From assembly GCA_910584375.1 (NCBI GenBank), contig CAJUAH010000001.1, forward strand, positions 138,560-202,559: a DNA stretch of 64,000 nucleotides, written 5' to 3'. This document shows, one piece after another, positions 36,001 to 45,245 of this stretch (within the stretch, counting starts at the first letter, position 1; each line of letters opens with the position of its first letter). Both the position numbers and the translations under genes were made by a program. The notes under the pieces were generated by a model that searched no databases, was not told the origin of the DNA, and saw only the letters and a list, made by a program, of their open reading frames with translations. The stretch comes from an uncultured Acetatifactor sp. GTDB taxonomy: Bacteria; Bacillota; Clostridia; Lachnospirales; Lachnospiraceae.

Positions 36001-36964
36001 CGGTCAGGTGCTGGAGATTCATCTGTCCCTGGCCGCCAAGGCGCTGGGCTTTAATGTGGCTACGCCCGTATTTGACGGCGCCAACGAGAAGGATATTATG
36101 GACACGCTGGATCTGGCCAACGACTATGCCAATCTGCCCTTTGATCAGGCGGAAGTCGATCAGTGGAAGGCGGAGGAGAGGGCTGTCATGCCTGACGGCA
36201 AGCCCTGGAACGGAGAGAGTTTTGAAAGCCTGCACAGTGAAGAACTGCTGCCGGAGGTAATACAGTACCTGTCTGAGAACAGGGAGCACAGAGAGGTGTG
36301 GAAGGGTGTGCCCATCTCCCGGGACGGCAAGGTGCGTCTGCGGGACGGCCGCACCGGCGAGTATTTTGACAGCGCGGTGACCATCGGACACATGCATTAC
36401 TTAAAGCTGCATCATCTGGTGGATGACAAGATCCATGCCCGTTCCACAGGCCCGTACTCTCTGGTGACACAGCAGCCTCTGGGCGGTAAGGCCCAGTTCG
36501 GCGGCCAGCGTTTCGGCGAGATGGAAGTGTGGGCCCTGGAGGCATATGGCGCTTCCTATACGCTGCAGGAGATTTTGACGGTGAAGTCCGATGACGTGGT
36601 AGGTCGTGTGAAGACTTATGAGGCCATCATCAAGGGAGACAATATCCCTGAGCCCAGCATTCCCGAGTCCTTCAAGGTGCTGCTGAAAGAGCTGCAGGCG
36701 CTGGGTCTGGACGTGCGGGTGCTGCGCGACGACAACACCGAGGTGGAGATCGCCGAGACCATCGATTACAACGAGACGGATTACCGTTACGAGATGGAAG
36801 GCGACCGTAAATATGACGATTATGATAACAATTCTCTGGGAGAGATGGGTTATCAGGCACAGGAATTCGACGATGAGAGCGGTGAACTGATCAGCGCGGA
36901 AGATGATTACAGTGATGAAGACTACGCCGATGAAGGTTACGACGAAACAGACGAAGAGTTCTAA
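33035..36964 (+). CDS. rpoB: DNA-directed RNA polymerase subunit beta
   Basis: A 1309-aa beta subunit. The rifampicin pocket region reads 'SSQLSQFMDQNNPLGELTHKRRLSALGPGG', split here only for description, with the usual sensitive-type residues (Asp in FMDQ, His in THKRR, Ser in RRLSA). The C-terminal part has 'VGDKMAGRHGNKGV' and ends in an acidic Asp/Glu/Tyr-rich tail of roughly 60 residues typical of Clostridia. GGGGTG is 8 nt before the ATG at 33035; the in-frame ATG at 33029 is too close. rpoC follows after 44 nt. Confidence 0.98.
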   Translation: MEKNRIRPIANSKNMRMSYSRQKEVLEMPNLIEVQKDSYQWFLKEGLKEVFDDISPIADYSGSLSLEFVDFELCEDDVKYSIEECKERDANYAAPLKVKVRLYNKDKEEISEHEIFMGDLPLMTATGTFIINGAERVIVSQLVRSPGIYYGIGHDKIGKRLFSCTVIPNRGAWLEYETDSNDVFYVRVDRTRKVPITVLIRALGIGTNEEIRDVFGEDEPKIEASFTKDTAENYQEGLLELYKKIRPGEPLSVESAESLINAMFFDPRRYDLAKVGRYKFNKKLALRNRIRHQVLAADAVDPSTGEVVAAAGTKVTAEIADTIQNAAIPFVYVQTEERNVKVLSNMMVDITSFVDCNPRELGITERVYYPVLSQIIEEFGEDPEKLAEAIRKNVHELIPKHITKEDIFASINYNIHLEYGLGNDDDIDHLGNRRIRAVGELLQNQYRIGLSRMERVVRERMTTHDAEDISPQSLINIKPVTAAVKEFFGSSQLSQFMDQNNPLGELTHKRRLSALGPGGLSRDRAGFEVRDVHYSHYGRMCPIETPEGPNIGLINSLASYARINEYGFVEAPYRKIDKTDPANPRVTEEVVYMTADEEDNYHVAQANEQLDEEGHFVRNSVSGRYREETQEYPKAMFDYMDVSPRMVFSVATALIPFLENDDANRALMGSNMQRQAVPLLLTEAPVVGTGIEQKAAVDSGVCVVSPKAGKVEYVSSNLIKMTYDDGEKAEFRLAKFSRSNQSNCYNQKPIVFKGDHVEAGQVIADGPSTREGELALGKNPLIGFMTWEGYNYEDAVLLSERLVMEDVYTSVHIEEYEAEARDTKLGPEEITRDVPGVGDDALKDLDDRGIIRIGAEVRAGDILVGKVTPKGETELTAEERLLRAIFGEKAREVRDTSLKVPHGEYGIVVDAKVFTRENSDELSPGVNMAVRIYIAQKRKISVGDKMAGRHGNKGVVSRVLPVEDMPYLPNGRPLDIVLNPLGVPSRMNIGQVLEIHLSLAAKALGFNVATPVFDGANEKDIMDTLDLANDYANLPFDQAEVDQWKAEERAVMPDGKPWNGESFESLHSEELLPEVIQYLSENREHREVWKGVPISRDGKVRLRDGRTGEYFDSAVTIGHMHYLKLHHLVDDKIHARSTGPYSLVTQQPLGGKAQFGGQRFGEMEVWALEAYGASYTLQEILTVKSDDVVGRVKTYEAIIKGDNIPEPSIPESFKVLLKELQALGLDVRVLRDDNTEVEIAETIDYNETDYRYEMEGDRKYDDYDNNSLGEMGYQAQEFDDESGELISAEDDYSDEDYADEGYDETDEEF

Positions 36965-37008
36965 ATAGTTATGAAACTAACATTGTAACATTAGAAGGGA
37001 GTGCCATA

Positions 37009-40000
37009 ATGTCAGAAACAAAAAATGAAACATATCAGCCCATGACATTCGATGCCATCAAGATCGGGTTAGCCTCTCCGGACAAGATTCGCGAGTGGTC
37101 CCGGGGCGAAGTGATGAAACCGGAGACGATCAACTACAGGACATTAAAGCCCGAGAGGGACGGCCTGTTCTGCGAGAAGATATTTGGACCCAGCAAAGAC
37201 TGGGAGTGTCATTGCGGTAAGTATAAGAAGATCCGGTACAAGGGCGTGGTCTGCGATCGCTGCGGCGTGGAAGTGACCAAGGCCAGCGTGCGCAGAGAGC
37301 GCATGGGCCATATCGAACTGGCGGCGCCGGTATCCCATATCTGGTATTTTAAGGGGATTCCCAGCCGTATGGGACTGATTCTGGATCTGTCTCCCAGAGT
37401 GTTGGAGAAGGTGCTGTATTTCGCCTCCTATATCGTGTTGGACGAGGGGGATACAGGACTGGATTATAAGCAGGTGCTGTCCGAGAGGGAGTATCAGGAT
37501 GCCAGAGAGACCTACGGAAACAAGTTCCGTGTGGGTATGGGCGCGGAGGCCATCAAGGAGCTGCTGCAGTCCATCGATCTGGAGAGGGAGTCCGTGGAAC
37601 TCAAGGAAGAACTGAGGGATTCCACCGGTCAGAAACGCGCCCGTATCATCAAGAGACTGGAAGTGGTGGAGGCATTTAACGAGTCCGGCAACCGGCCGGA
37701 GTGGATGATTCTGGATACGATTCCGGTGATTCCCCCCGATCTGCGCCCCATGGTGCAGTTGGACGGCGGCCGCTTTGCCACCTCTGACCTGAACGATCTG
37801 TACAGAAGGATCATCAACAGAAACAACCGTCTGAAGAGGCTGCTGGAGCTGGGCGCGCCGGATATCATCGTCCGCAACGAAAAACGTATGCTGCAGGAGG
37901 CGGTGGACGCGCTGATCGACAACGGCAGGAGAGGCCGTCCCGTTACCGGCCCCGGCAACCGGGCGCTGAAGTCCCTGTCCGACATGTTAAAAGGTAAGGG
38001 CGGACGTTTCCGTCAGAACCTGCTGGGCAAGCGTGTGGACTATTCCGGCCGTTCCGTTATCGTGGTGGGTCCGGAGCTGAAGATCTATCAGTGCGGCTTG
38101 CCCAAGGAGATGGCGATCGAACTGTTCAAGCCCTTTGTTATGAAAGAGCTGGTTTCCAAGGGGATCAGCCAGAATATCAAGAATGCCAAAAAGCTGGTGG
38201 AGAGAATGGACACCCAAGTGTTCGACGTGCTGGAGGAGGTCATCAGGGAGCATCCCGTGATGCTGAACCGCGCTCCTACTCTGCACAGACTGGGCATTCA
38301 GGCCTTTGAGCCGATCCTGGTGGAAGGCAAGGCTATCAAACTGCACCCTCTGGTGTGTACGGCTTTCAACGCCGACTTTGACGGAGACCAGATGGCAGTG
38401 CATCTGCCCCTGTCCGTGGAGGCCCAGGCGGAGTGCCGTTTCCTGCTGCTGTCTCCCAACAATCTGTTAAAGCCTTCAGACGGCGGCCCGGTGGCGGTGC
38501 CGTCTCAGGATATGGTGTTGGGTATCTATTATCTGACCCAGGAGAGACCCGGCGTATTGGGGGAGAATAAATACTTTAAGAGTGTAAACGAGGCCATTTT
38601 GGCCTATGAGAACCAGTTTATCACGCTGCATTCCCGCATCAAGGTGCGGGTGACCAAGACGACTCCCCAGGGAGAAACGGTCAGCGGCAATGTGGAATCC
38701 ACGCTGGGACGTTTCCTGTTCAACGAGATCCTGCCGCAGGATCTGGGATTTGTGGAGAGGAATACCCCGGAGGATTATCTGAAACTGGAAGTAGATTTCC
38801 ATGTGGGCAAGAAACAGCTCAAACAGATCCTGGAGAAGGTTATCAATACCCATGGCGCGTCCCGTACCGCGGAGGTGCTGGACGACGTGAAGGCCATCGG
38901 TTACAAGTATTCTACCAGAGCGGCCATGACCGTATCCATTTCCGATATGACCGTGCCCGAGCAGAAGGCGGAGATGCTGGCGGCGGCCCAGACTACCGTG
39001 GATAAGATCGCAGCCAACTACCGCAGAGGTTTGATTACCGAGGAGGAGAGATACCGCGCGGTGGTGGAGACCTGGAACGAGACCGATAAAGAGCTGACAG
39101 ACGTGCTGCTGGCAGGTCTGGATAAGTATAACAATATCTTTATGATGGCGGACTCCGGCGCCCGTGGTTCCAACCAGCAGATCAAACAGCTGGCCGGTAT
39201 GCGCGGACTGATGGCGGATACCACCGGTAAGACCATTGAGCTGCCCATCAAGTCCAATTTCCGTGAGGGTCTGGACGTATTGGAGTATTTCATGTCCGCC
39301 CATGGCGCCCGGAAGGGTATGTCGGATACCGCGCTGCGTACTGCTGACTCCGGTTATCTGACCCGCCGAATGGTGGATGTGTCTCAGGAGCTGATTATCC
39401 GTGAGGTGGACTGCGCGGAGGGCAGGGACGAAATTCCCGGCAACGTGGTAAAGGCCTTTATGGATGGCAAGGAGACGATAGAAGGTCTGAAAGACCGTAT
39501 TACAGGCAGATATTCCTGCGAGGATATCTATGACAGAGACGGCAACATGATCGTGAAACACAACCACATGATCACTCCCAGCCGCGCTGCCAGGATACTG
39601 AGCGTGGGTGTAAACGAGAAGGGTGAGCCAGTGGAGGCAGTGAAGATCCGTACCATACTGACCTGCCGTTCCCACAACGGCATCTGCGCCAAGTGCTACG
39701 GCGCCAATATGGCCACCGGTGAGGCGGTGCAGGTGGGTGAGGCCGTGGGTATCATCGCAGCCCAGTCCATCGGGGAACCGGGAACCCAGCTGACCATGAG
39801 AACTTTCCACAGCGGCGGTGTGGCCGGTGACGATATCACACAGGGTCTTCCCCGTGTGGAGGAGTTGTTTGAGGCCAGAAAGCCCAAGGGTCTTGCAATA
39901 ATCGCCGAGTTTGGCGGCAAGGCGGAGATCCGGGATACCAAGAAAAAGCGCGAGGTGGTGATCACCAACGAGGAGACAGGGGAGAGCAAAGCATATCTGA

Positions 40001-40788
40001 TCCCTTACGGCTCCCGTATCAAGGTGGTGGATGAGCAGATTCTGGAGGCCGGAGACGAGTTGACAGAGGGCAGCGTCAACCCCCATGACCTGTTAAAGAT
40101 CAAGGGAATCAAGGCTGTGCAGGACTATATGCTCCGGGAAGTACAGAGAGTGTACCGTCTGCAGGGCGTGGATATCGCAGATAAGCATATTGAAGTGATC
40201 GTGCGGCAGATGATGAAGAAGATCCGGATCGAGAATAACGGCGACGCCGAGTTCCTGCCCGGAACTCTGGTGGATGTGCTGGAGTTTGACGATATGAACG
40301 AGGCGCTGATTGCCCAGGGCAAGGAGCCTGCGGAGGGCAAGCAGGTACTGCTGGGCATCACCAAAGCTGCGCTGGCTACCAATTCCTTCCTGTCCGCGGC
40401 GTCTTTCCAGGAGACTACGAAAGTGCTGACGGAAGCTGCCATAAAGGGTAAGGTGGATCCGCTGATCGGCCTGAAGGAAAATGTGATTCTGGGTAAGCTG
40501 ATTCCGGCAGGCACCGGTATGAAGAGATATCGAAATACCCGGTTGAACACAGATTATATCCGCCATATCAAGGTGGTGAGCGAGCCGGAGGCCATTATCG
40601 ATGAGGAGGAAGAGCTTCAGGAGGATATTCTGATCGGGGAAGAGACACCGCTGGAGACAGTGGGCGATGGGATGGCTCCCGAGCTGGAAGGCGAACTGCT
40701 GGAGACAGAGGACGAGGGCGAGGGCGAGGAGACAGAACTGGAAGAGAGCGAGACAGAGCTCGAGGAAACGCTCGTACCTGTTGAATAG
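37009..40788 (+). CDS. rpoC: DNA-directed RNA polymerase subunit beta'
   Basis: A 1259-aa catalytic subunit. The N-terminal zinc ribbon has 'CHCGKYKKIRYKGVVCDRCG'. The active-site Mg ligands are Asp456, Asp458 and Asp460 in NADFDGDQMAVH. Bridge and trigger-loop sequences follow ('GARKGMSDTALRTADSGYLT'), and a second Zn site is in 'CRSHNGICAKCYG'. The end is an acidic Glu/Thr-rich tail (about 1205-1259). AGAAGGGAGTG precedes the ATG. Confidence 0.98.
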   Translation: MSETKNETYQPMTFDAIKIGLASPDKIREWSRGEVMKPETINYRTLKPERDGLFCEKIFGPSKDWECHCGKYKKIRYKGVVCDRCGVEVTKASVRRERMGHIELAAPVSHIWYFKGIPSRMGLILDLSPRVLEKVLYFASYIVLDEGDTGLDYKQVLSEREYQDARETYGNKFRVGMGAEAIKELLQSIDLERESVELKEELRDSTGQKRARIIKRLEVVEAFNESGNRPEWMILDTIPVIPPDLRPMVQLDGGRFATSDLNDLYRRIINRNNRLKRLLELGAPDIIVRNEKRMLQEAVDALIDNGRRGRPVTGPGNRALKSLSDMLKGKGGRFRQNLLGKRVDYSGRSVIVVGPELKIYQCGLPKEMAIELFKPFVMKELVSKGISQNIKNAKKLVERMDTQVFDVLEEVIREHPVMLNRAPTLHRLGIQAFEPILVEGKAIKLHPLVCTAFNADFDGDQMAVHLPLSVEAQAECRFLLLSPNNLLKPSDGGPVAVPSQDMVLGIYYLTQERPGVLGENKYFKSVNEAILAYENQFITLHSRIKVRVTKTTPQGETVSGNVESTLGRFLFNEILPQDLGFVERNTPEDYLKLEVDFHVGKKQLKQILEKVINTHGASRTAEVLDDVKAIGYKYSTRAAMTVSISDMTVPEQKAEMLAAAQTTVDKIAANYRRGLITEEERYRAVVETWNETDKELTDVLLAGLDKYNNIFMMADSGARGSNQQIKQLAGMRGLMADTTGKTIELPIKSNFREGLDVLEYFMSAHGARKGMSDTALRTADSGYLTRRMVDVSQELIIREVDCAEGRDEIPGNVVKAFMDGKETIEGLKDRITGRYSCEDIYDRDGNMIVKHNHMITPSRAARILSVGVNEKGEPVEAVKIRTILTCRSHNGICAKCYGANMATGEAVQVGEAVGIIAAQSIGEPGTQLTMRTFHSGGVAGDDITQGLPRVEELFEARKPKGLAIIAEFGGKAEIRDTKKKREVVITNEETGESKAYLIPYGSRIKVVDEQILEAGDELTEGSVNPHDLLKIKGIKAVQDYMLREVQRVYRLQGVDIADKHIEVIVRQMMKKIRIENNGDAEFLPGTLVDVLEFDDMNEALIAQGKEPAEGKQVLLGITKAALATNSFLSAASFQETTKVLTEAAIKGKVDPLIGLKENVILGKLIPAGTGMKRYRNTRLNTDYIRHIKVVSEPEAIIDEEEELQEDILIGEETPLETVGDGMAPELEGELLETEDEGEGEETELEESETELEETLVPVE

Positions 40789-40830
40789 AGGCGGGAAAGC
40801 ATAAAGGAATAAAATAAGGCAATAAATTAA

Positions 40831-40870
40831 CAGGGCCGGATCCGTATCATATGGATTCGGCCCTGTTTTT
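40831..40870 (+). terminator. Terminator after rpoC
   Basis: CAGGGCCGGATCC pairs with the ATTCGGCCCTG side (40831-40865) and is followed by TTTTT. It also lies at the 3' end of the convergent minus-strand operon. Confidence 0.85.
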
Positions 40871-40909
40871 AACAGTTCACCCCGTAATGTGGTGTGTTTC
40901 GGAATATCG

Positions 40910-41359
40910 TCAATGAATCAGCAGTACGGAATCCTCGTCTTCCACATCGGAACTGTCGGTGACGACCTGCCAGGATGTGACGCGGTAAAAGGGGTCGCCC
41001 TCCTGCCGGGGATATAGGATGTCCAATGTGACGGTCAGAGTCTGCAGATCGGAAATGGCGACGATACAGGTCTTTTTATGTCCCACCGCCATAAAATATT
41101 CGTCTTCGTCAAAGCTGTCCGCATAGACGGAGGCAAGCGTCCGGTCTATGCTGGCGATATTTTCCTGGGCCTGATTGCAGGCTTCGTAATAAGCGGCAGT
41201 CCTCTCCGCCACCCGGCTGCTCAGTTTGGCGTCCGCGTTGGCGCTGACGATGGACAGCGTGGCAAAGGAGATCAGGCAGAGGATCACAAATATCAGCAGG
41301 ATCGACGAGGAGCCTACATTCACATGAAATTCCGGGCCGGATTTTTTGTAAAAGCTCAT
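40910..41359 (-). CDS. Single-TM pilin-like/pseudopilin-operon protein
   Basis: 149 aa with one hydrophobic segment (about 17-40, beginning 'GSSSILLIFVILCLIS') near the N-terminus and a soluble C-terminal part, the shape of a minor pilin or TadE-like protein but without the Glu5 of class III signal peptides. Last gene of the minus-strand operon that starts at the sigma factor. Function inferred only from its neighbours (GspF-like and prepilin-like genes). Confidence 0.6.
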   Translation of the reverse strand: MSFYKKSGPEFHVNVGSSSILLIFVILCLISFATLSIVSANADAKLSSRVAERTAAYYEACNQAQENIASIDRTLASVYADSFDEDEYFMAVGHKKTCIVAISDLQTLTVTLDILYPRQEGDPFYRVTSWQVVTDSSDVEDEDSVLLIH

Positions 41360-41444
41360 GGGATGTTCCTTTCTTGGGTTACGGAATCTGGTAAACCTGG
41401 TTACTGTGCCGACGTCATTGCACAGACGGTATATTCGGTACGGG

Positions 41445-41897
41445 CTATCTTACACAGGGAAGATACAGATCCACATGCAGGGTATAGAGCGGTTCGCGGG
41501 GCTCGGGGTTGGCCGGAGGAAGATCGTATAACTCCGGCGGCCAGGCGTCCGCCCTGTATACATAGATATCCGCCGAGAGCATGCTGCCGGGATCAGGATT
41601 CCCGCAGCGCTGTAACTGCGTGCGGTAGCCGTTCTGGATCAGCGACAGGACATCGCCCTCCGGGGACAGACGGCTGTCCGTCAGCAGGGATTGTATGGCC
41701 TGCAGATCCCCCTCACAGCCGGTAAACATTTCCGCCATATTCTGGGCGTAGTTCACCGCGTAATTCTGGTCCACGGTCTGGGCGGACAGGGCGTGGGCCT
41801 TGACAAACAGCCGTATGCACACGGTGCTGGACACGGAAAAGAACAGTAACGCGATGATCAGCTCCATCAAAAAGAGCGATGATTTGGAATGTTTCAA
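41445..41897 (-). CDS. Prepilin-like (minor pseudopilin) protein
   Basis: 150 aa. The N-terminus 'SSLFLMELIIALLFFSVSS' has a short basic leader and a hydrophobic helix with Glu in the +5-like place, as in type IV prepilins and type II pseudopilins, though the Gly before the cleavage site is replaced by Ser. The C-terminal domain is Pro/Asp-rich. It lies 18 nt downstream of the 163-aa gene. Confidence 0.62.
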   Translation of the reverse strand: MKHSKSSLFLMELIIALLFFSVSSTVCIRLFVKAHALSAQTVDQNYAVNYAQNMAEMFTGCEGDLQAIQSLLTDSRLSPEGDVLSLIQNGYRTQLQRCGNPDPGSMLSADIYVYRADAWPPELYDLPPANPEPREPLYTLHVDLYLPCVR

Positions 41898-41915
41898 AGG
41901 AGTTCCTCCTTTCGG

Positions 41916-42407
41916 TCAATGGCTGTGCAGGGAGATATACAGCTCTTTGCAGCTGCCGTCCTCCAGCGTCAGCCCGATATGCAGCAGATGTTCCCCGGCG
42001 TTTTGCAAATCCCAATCCTGCAGGGGCATGATCTCCCGCCCCGCGGAGAGAGGATCGCTGCCGATATCGCTTCCCTGCCGCATGAACAGTTCCCGCAGGC
42101 TCCCGTCATGGAGATAGAGATAGGTGGCGTAGTCGGCGCCGCCGATCTCGCGGGTCAGAACCAGGGCGGTACAACCCTCCAGTTCGCCCACGGAAACGCT
42201 GTCATAGAGGTCGTTCTGGCGAACCTTTTCTGTCAGATAGGAGTAGGCTGTACGGGCGGTGTAGTTGTCGTCCATATAGCTTACCGTCTGCCGGTACACG
42301 TTGGCTCCCAGAATCACCAGAACCAGTGCCGACAGCGTAAATACCACAAACAGCGCCAGCACGAACAACACGTCCACAATATGGTTTTTCTCCTGTTTTA
42401 CATTCAT
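41916..42407 (-). CDS. DUF4860-like membrane-anchored protein
   Basis: 163 aa with an N-terminal TM helix (about 12-38, 'VLFVLALFVVFTLSALVLVI') and an extracytoplasmic domain, a shape matching DUF4860 proteins seen in pseudopilin loci of Clostridia. Likely a minor pilin-like structural part. The start lacks a clearly optimal Shine-Dalgarno but begins just after the preceding gene. Confidence 0.58.
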   Translation of the reverse strand: MNVKQEKNHIVDVLFVLALFVVFTLSALVLVILGANVYRQTVSYMDDNYTARTAYSYLTEKVRQNDLYDSVSVGELEGCTALVLTREIGGADYATYLYLHDGSLRELFMRQGSDIGSDPLSAGREIMPLQDWDLQNAGEHLLHIGLTLEDGSCKELYISLHSH

Positions 42408-42438
42408 AGCTCCAAGATCCTTTCCGGTTGGATTGTAC

Positions 42439-42774
42439 TCAGTTTATGGGCAGTACCATGACCTCGGGCATCAGATTGGATCCCTCGCAGCGGTAATCGA
42501 TTACAAATTTGCTCTCGTCGTAGGTCAGTCCATAGTGCTCACGGATGTAGCGCAGGCTGGGGGGATACATGCCTTCCACGGCGTAACATTGGGCAATGCT
42601 GCGGTTCAGCGCGGTTTCCAGGCTCTCCTGCTGCTTGGCGGCGGTGGTATCGCTCACGGACTGTACGCCCCGCAGGAACAGAAACAGGATGAACACGCCC
42701 ACCAGCAGGGGCAGCATGTTTGCCAGCCGGGGGATGATTCCCAGGGAATTGGACTCAAAACGGTTTCTGCGCAT
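42439..42774 (-). CDS. Small single-TM protein of the pseudopilin operon
   Basis: 111 aa. After about 17 polar residues comes one TM helix (about 19-37), then a short domain with 'AQCYAVEGMYPPSLRYIREHYG', a pattern like the beta-region of small pilin-like proteins. Sits 19 nt after the GspF-like gene. Not recognised by name. Confidence 0.58.
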   Translation of the reverse strand: MRRNRFESNSLGIIPRLANMLPLLVGVFILFLFLRGVQSVSDTTAAKQQESLETALNRSIAQCYAVEGMYPPSLRYIREHYGLTYDESKFVIDYRCEGSNLMPEVMVLPIN

Positions 42775-42793
42775 AACGGCCTCCTTATACTTT

Positions 42794-43846
42794 TTATCCT
42801 ATGCTGGACATGATGCCCATCAGCGGCAGGATCACGGACAACAGAATCAGTCCCACGATGATGGAGAGGATGATGACCAGCGTGGGCTCCAGCACGGAGA
42901 TAATGGACTGCATTCTCTCGTCGGTTTCCTTTTCATAGGAATCGGCTATCTTCTGCATGACGGTATCGATGTTGCCGCTGCGGAAACCGATGGCAACCAT
43001 GCGGGAATGTACGTTGCTGAATATCTGGGACTCCACCAGCGCCTCGGAGAGGTTGTCGCCCTTGTGCAGCCGTTCCTGGCACTGTAAGATCTGCTCCCGC
43101 ATCCTGGGGTTTCCCACCAGCTCCGCCACCATCTCCAGGCTGGTATAGGTGTCGATGCCGCTGCTGAACGTCATGGCCAGGCCGCTGGCGAAACGCTGAC
43201 AGGCATATTTTTCAAAAAAGCTCCTGGTAGGGGGGAACCAGTTTAAAAAGCGCCGGTTCAGCCTTTTCAGAGCCGGGATCCGGGTAAAGGAGAAATACAG
43301 CGCCAGCAGCAGACAGATAAAGCCCAGCAGAACGCCGGAATAGCGGTTCAGGGTGCTGCCCATATTCATCAGGGAGGAGGCCAGCCCGCCCATGTCGCTG
43401 CCCAGCTCCGCGAACACCTGGCTGAAAATGGGGAGTACCCGGCTCATCAGCACATAGATGACCACAAACATCATGACGATCATGATCAGCGGATAGGAGA
43501 CGGCCTGTTTGATGTTCTTGCGGATGTTCTCTTCCTTATCATAGTAGACTGCCAGCGACTGCAGGCAGCTGTCCAGCTTGCCGGATTCTTCGCCCAGAGC
43601 GATCAGGCGCAGACAGTAGTCTGGAAAGACGCCCACGCTCTCCAGGGCCTCGTGGAAACTGGTGCCTTTTTTACACACGTCCCAGATTCCCTGAAGGATC
43701 TCCCGGCCCTGATCGTTTTTCATATCGCTGAGCATGATGCTCATGCTCTCCACGGGAGTGATCCCGGCCTGGATCAGCATGGCCGTCTGGGAACAAAATG
43801 AGGCGATCTCGGCCTGGGTAAGTGTTCTTTTTGCTTTCATACGCAT
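42794..43846 (-). CDS. Type II secretion/pilus inner-membrane platform protein (GspF/PilC/ComGB family)
   Basis: 350 aa with the duplicated T2SF domain (about 10-130 and 210-335) and three TM segments, one near 110-135, one near 160-185 and one at the C-terminus ('PTLVIILSIIVGLILLSVIL'). Motifs such as 'FCSQTAMLIQAGITPVESM' and 'ALGEESGKLDSCL' are typical. It would anchor assembly of pilin-like subunits and interact with a GspE/PilB ATPase, which is absent from this locus. Confidence 0.85.
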   Translation of the reverse strand: MRMKAKRTLTQAEIASFCSQTAMLIQAGITPVESMSIMLSDMKNDQGREILQGIWDVCKKGTSFHEALESVGVFPDYCLRLIALGEESGKLDSCLQSLAVYYDKEENIRKNIKQAVSYPLIMIVMMFVVIYVLMSRVLPIFSQVFAELGSDMGGLASSLMNMGSTLNRYSGVLLGFICLLLALYFSFTRIPALKRLNRRFLNWFPPTRSFFEKYACQRFASGLAMTFSSGIDTYTSLEMVAELVGNPRMREQILQCQERLHKGDNLSEALVESQIFSNVHSRMVAIGFRSGNIDTVMQKIADSYEKETDERMQSIISVLEPTLVIILSIIVGLILLSVILPLMGIMSSIG

Positions 43847-43861
43847 TCTCCTTCTCTTGGG

Positions 43862-44971
43862 CTAATAGATATATCTGACAGTATAGTTGCTGCCGTCGCC
43901 AATAAATTCCTTCAATTCCTCTTCGCTGTTGCTGGCGGCAAAGGTGGGATCCATCAGGCTCCATGTATCGCCGTCAAATTCCACGATGCCGTTGACCCAT
44001 CCCACATCCGTGATATATACGCTGACCCAGGCGTGGTAAGCCATGCCGGCGTATCCTACCTCCATGCGGGTGGGAATGTGCTGGCTGCGCAGCATACATG
44101 CCATCAGCGCGGCATAATCCAGGCAGATGCCCTTGCCGCCCTCCAGCGTGCGGTCGATATCCGCCACATAGCTGGAAAGCGCGCCGCTGGTGATTTTTTC
44201 GGCCTTGTCATAGTCATAGGAGATAGTGTCTACTATATAATTGTAGATCAGGGAGACGCAGTCCAGATCCGACCGGGCGGTTTCGCACAGTTCGGCCGCC
44301 AGTTCCACAGCCCGCGTATCGCTGTCATACTCCACATAGGAGCTGGGGGTCAGATAGGGGCTGAAAGGGTCTTCTATAACCACATCCAGACTCAGTTCAT
44401 AGCTGATGATGTATTCGTTTCCCTGTATATTCTCATTTACTGTGAAGGCATAACTGCCGTCTCCCGCTGTGAGAGGAAAAGCCTGAAAGTCTGCCGTATT
44501 CAGATTGTAAGTGCATTTATAGTCGTTGGGGCCGATGATCTGCAATTTGACTTTGGAGCAGGTTCCGGTATAGTTGGCCATGATATACCCCTGGTCCGTG
44601 TGAGAGGCGTCGATGGTGGTCACGTCATTTCCGTAAGTCACCGTGCCGGGAGCCTCAGGGATCGGACAGTAGGGCGTATTGTCCCGCAGCGGCACAAAGG
44701 GAGTGGGCTGGGGCGTCGGATCCGGGGTGGGACTGGGCGCGGCGGTGGGCTGAGGCGTCGCCGTGGGGGGCGGTGTCTGCCCGGAGTCGTCCGTATGCCC
44801 TGTATCCTCCGGGGCGCTGGTGGCGCCCACCTGCAGAGAATCCATGATCCCCGGCTGCTCTGAGGACTGTGTGGCGGAGGGTACGGATATGGAATCCGCG
44901 TCGCCGCAGCCAGCCAGCAGCATCACGCATAAGGAACATGAAATTAGTTTTGCGAGAACTCCTCTTTTCAT
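43862..44971 (-). CDS. Transglutaminase-like lipoprotein
   Basis: 369 aa. A lipoprotein signal peptide ends at LLAGC (Cys22). A Pro/Thr-rich linker (about 65-95) leads to a beta domain and then a transglutaminase/protease-like core with the triad Cys283 (GKGICLDYA), a His in YHAWVSVY and an Asp in SLMDPTFA. Such domains act as cysteine proteases or cross-linking enzymes on the cell surface. Its place between the anti-sigma-like and GspF-like genes suggests a role in processing or attaching the surface structure, which is inference. Confidence 0.82.
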   Translation of the reverse strand: MKRGVLAKLISCSLCVMLLAGCGDADSISVPSATQSSEQPGIMDSLQVGATSAPEDTGHTDDSGQTPPPTATPQPTAAPSPTPDPTPQPTPFVPLRDNTPYCPIPEAPGTVTYGNDVTTIDASHTDQGYIMANYTGTCSKVKLQIIGPNDYKCTYNLNTADFQAFPLTAGDGSYAFTVNENIQGNEYIISYELSLDVVIEDPFSPYLTPSSYVEYDSDTRAVELAAELCETARSDLDCVSLIYNYIVDTISYDYDKAEKITSGALSSYVADIDRTLEGGKGICLDYAALMACMLRSQHIPTRMEVGYAGMAYHAWVSVYITDVGWVNGIVEFDGDTWSLMDPTFAASNSEEELKEFIGDGSNYTVRYIY

Positions 44972-45019
44972 ATTTTGGGTATAGAACCTTTCCTGTAAGG
45001 CGCGGTATCTGTCCGCGCG

Positions 45020-45238
45020 TCATTGCTGCCACAATACAATGCCTGCAAGAGCCAGCGCGGCCGCCGCGACCGTGAACAGAGTCCAGAATAACCGACGTCT
45101 GCCGCCCTTTTTGTGAAACGCCTGATGAGAGCGCTCGGCGGCGTCCTCCTGCCCGCTGGCGGCCAGGATATCCTGCAGCGCCGCCTCTGCTGCCTTTTTA
45201 TCCATTTGATATTTTTTGTCGTAATTATGAAATGCCAT
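45020..45238 (-). CDS. Small membrane protein, candidate anti-sigma partner
   Basis: 72 aa: a charged cytoplasmic part (about 1-50) followed by one C-terminal TM helix ('LFWTLFTVAAAALALAGIVLW'). It begins 7 nt after the ECF sigma gene stop, so it is translationally linked. ECF sigma factors are commonly followed by a membrane anti-sigma, but this protein lacks a recognisable zinc anti-sigma motif. Confidence 0.6.
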   Translation of the reverse strand: MAFHNYDKKYQMDKKAAEAALQDILAASGQEDAAERSHQAFHKKGGRRRLFWTLFTVAAAALALAGIVLWQQ

Positions 45239-45245
45239 AGAGAGG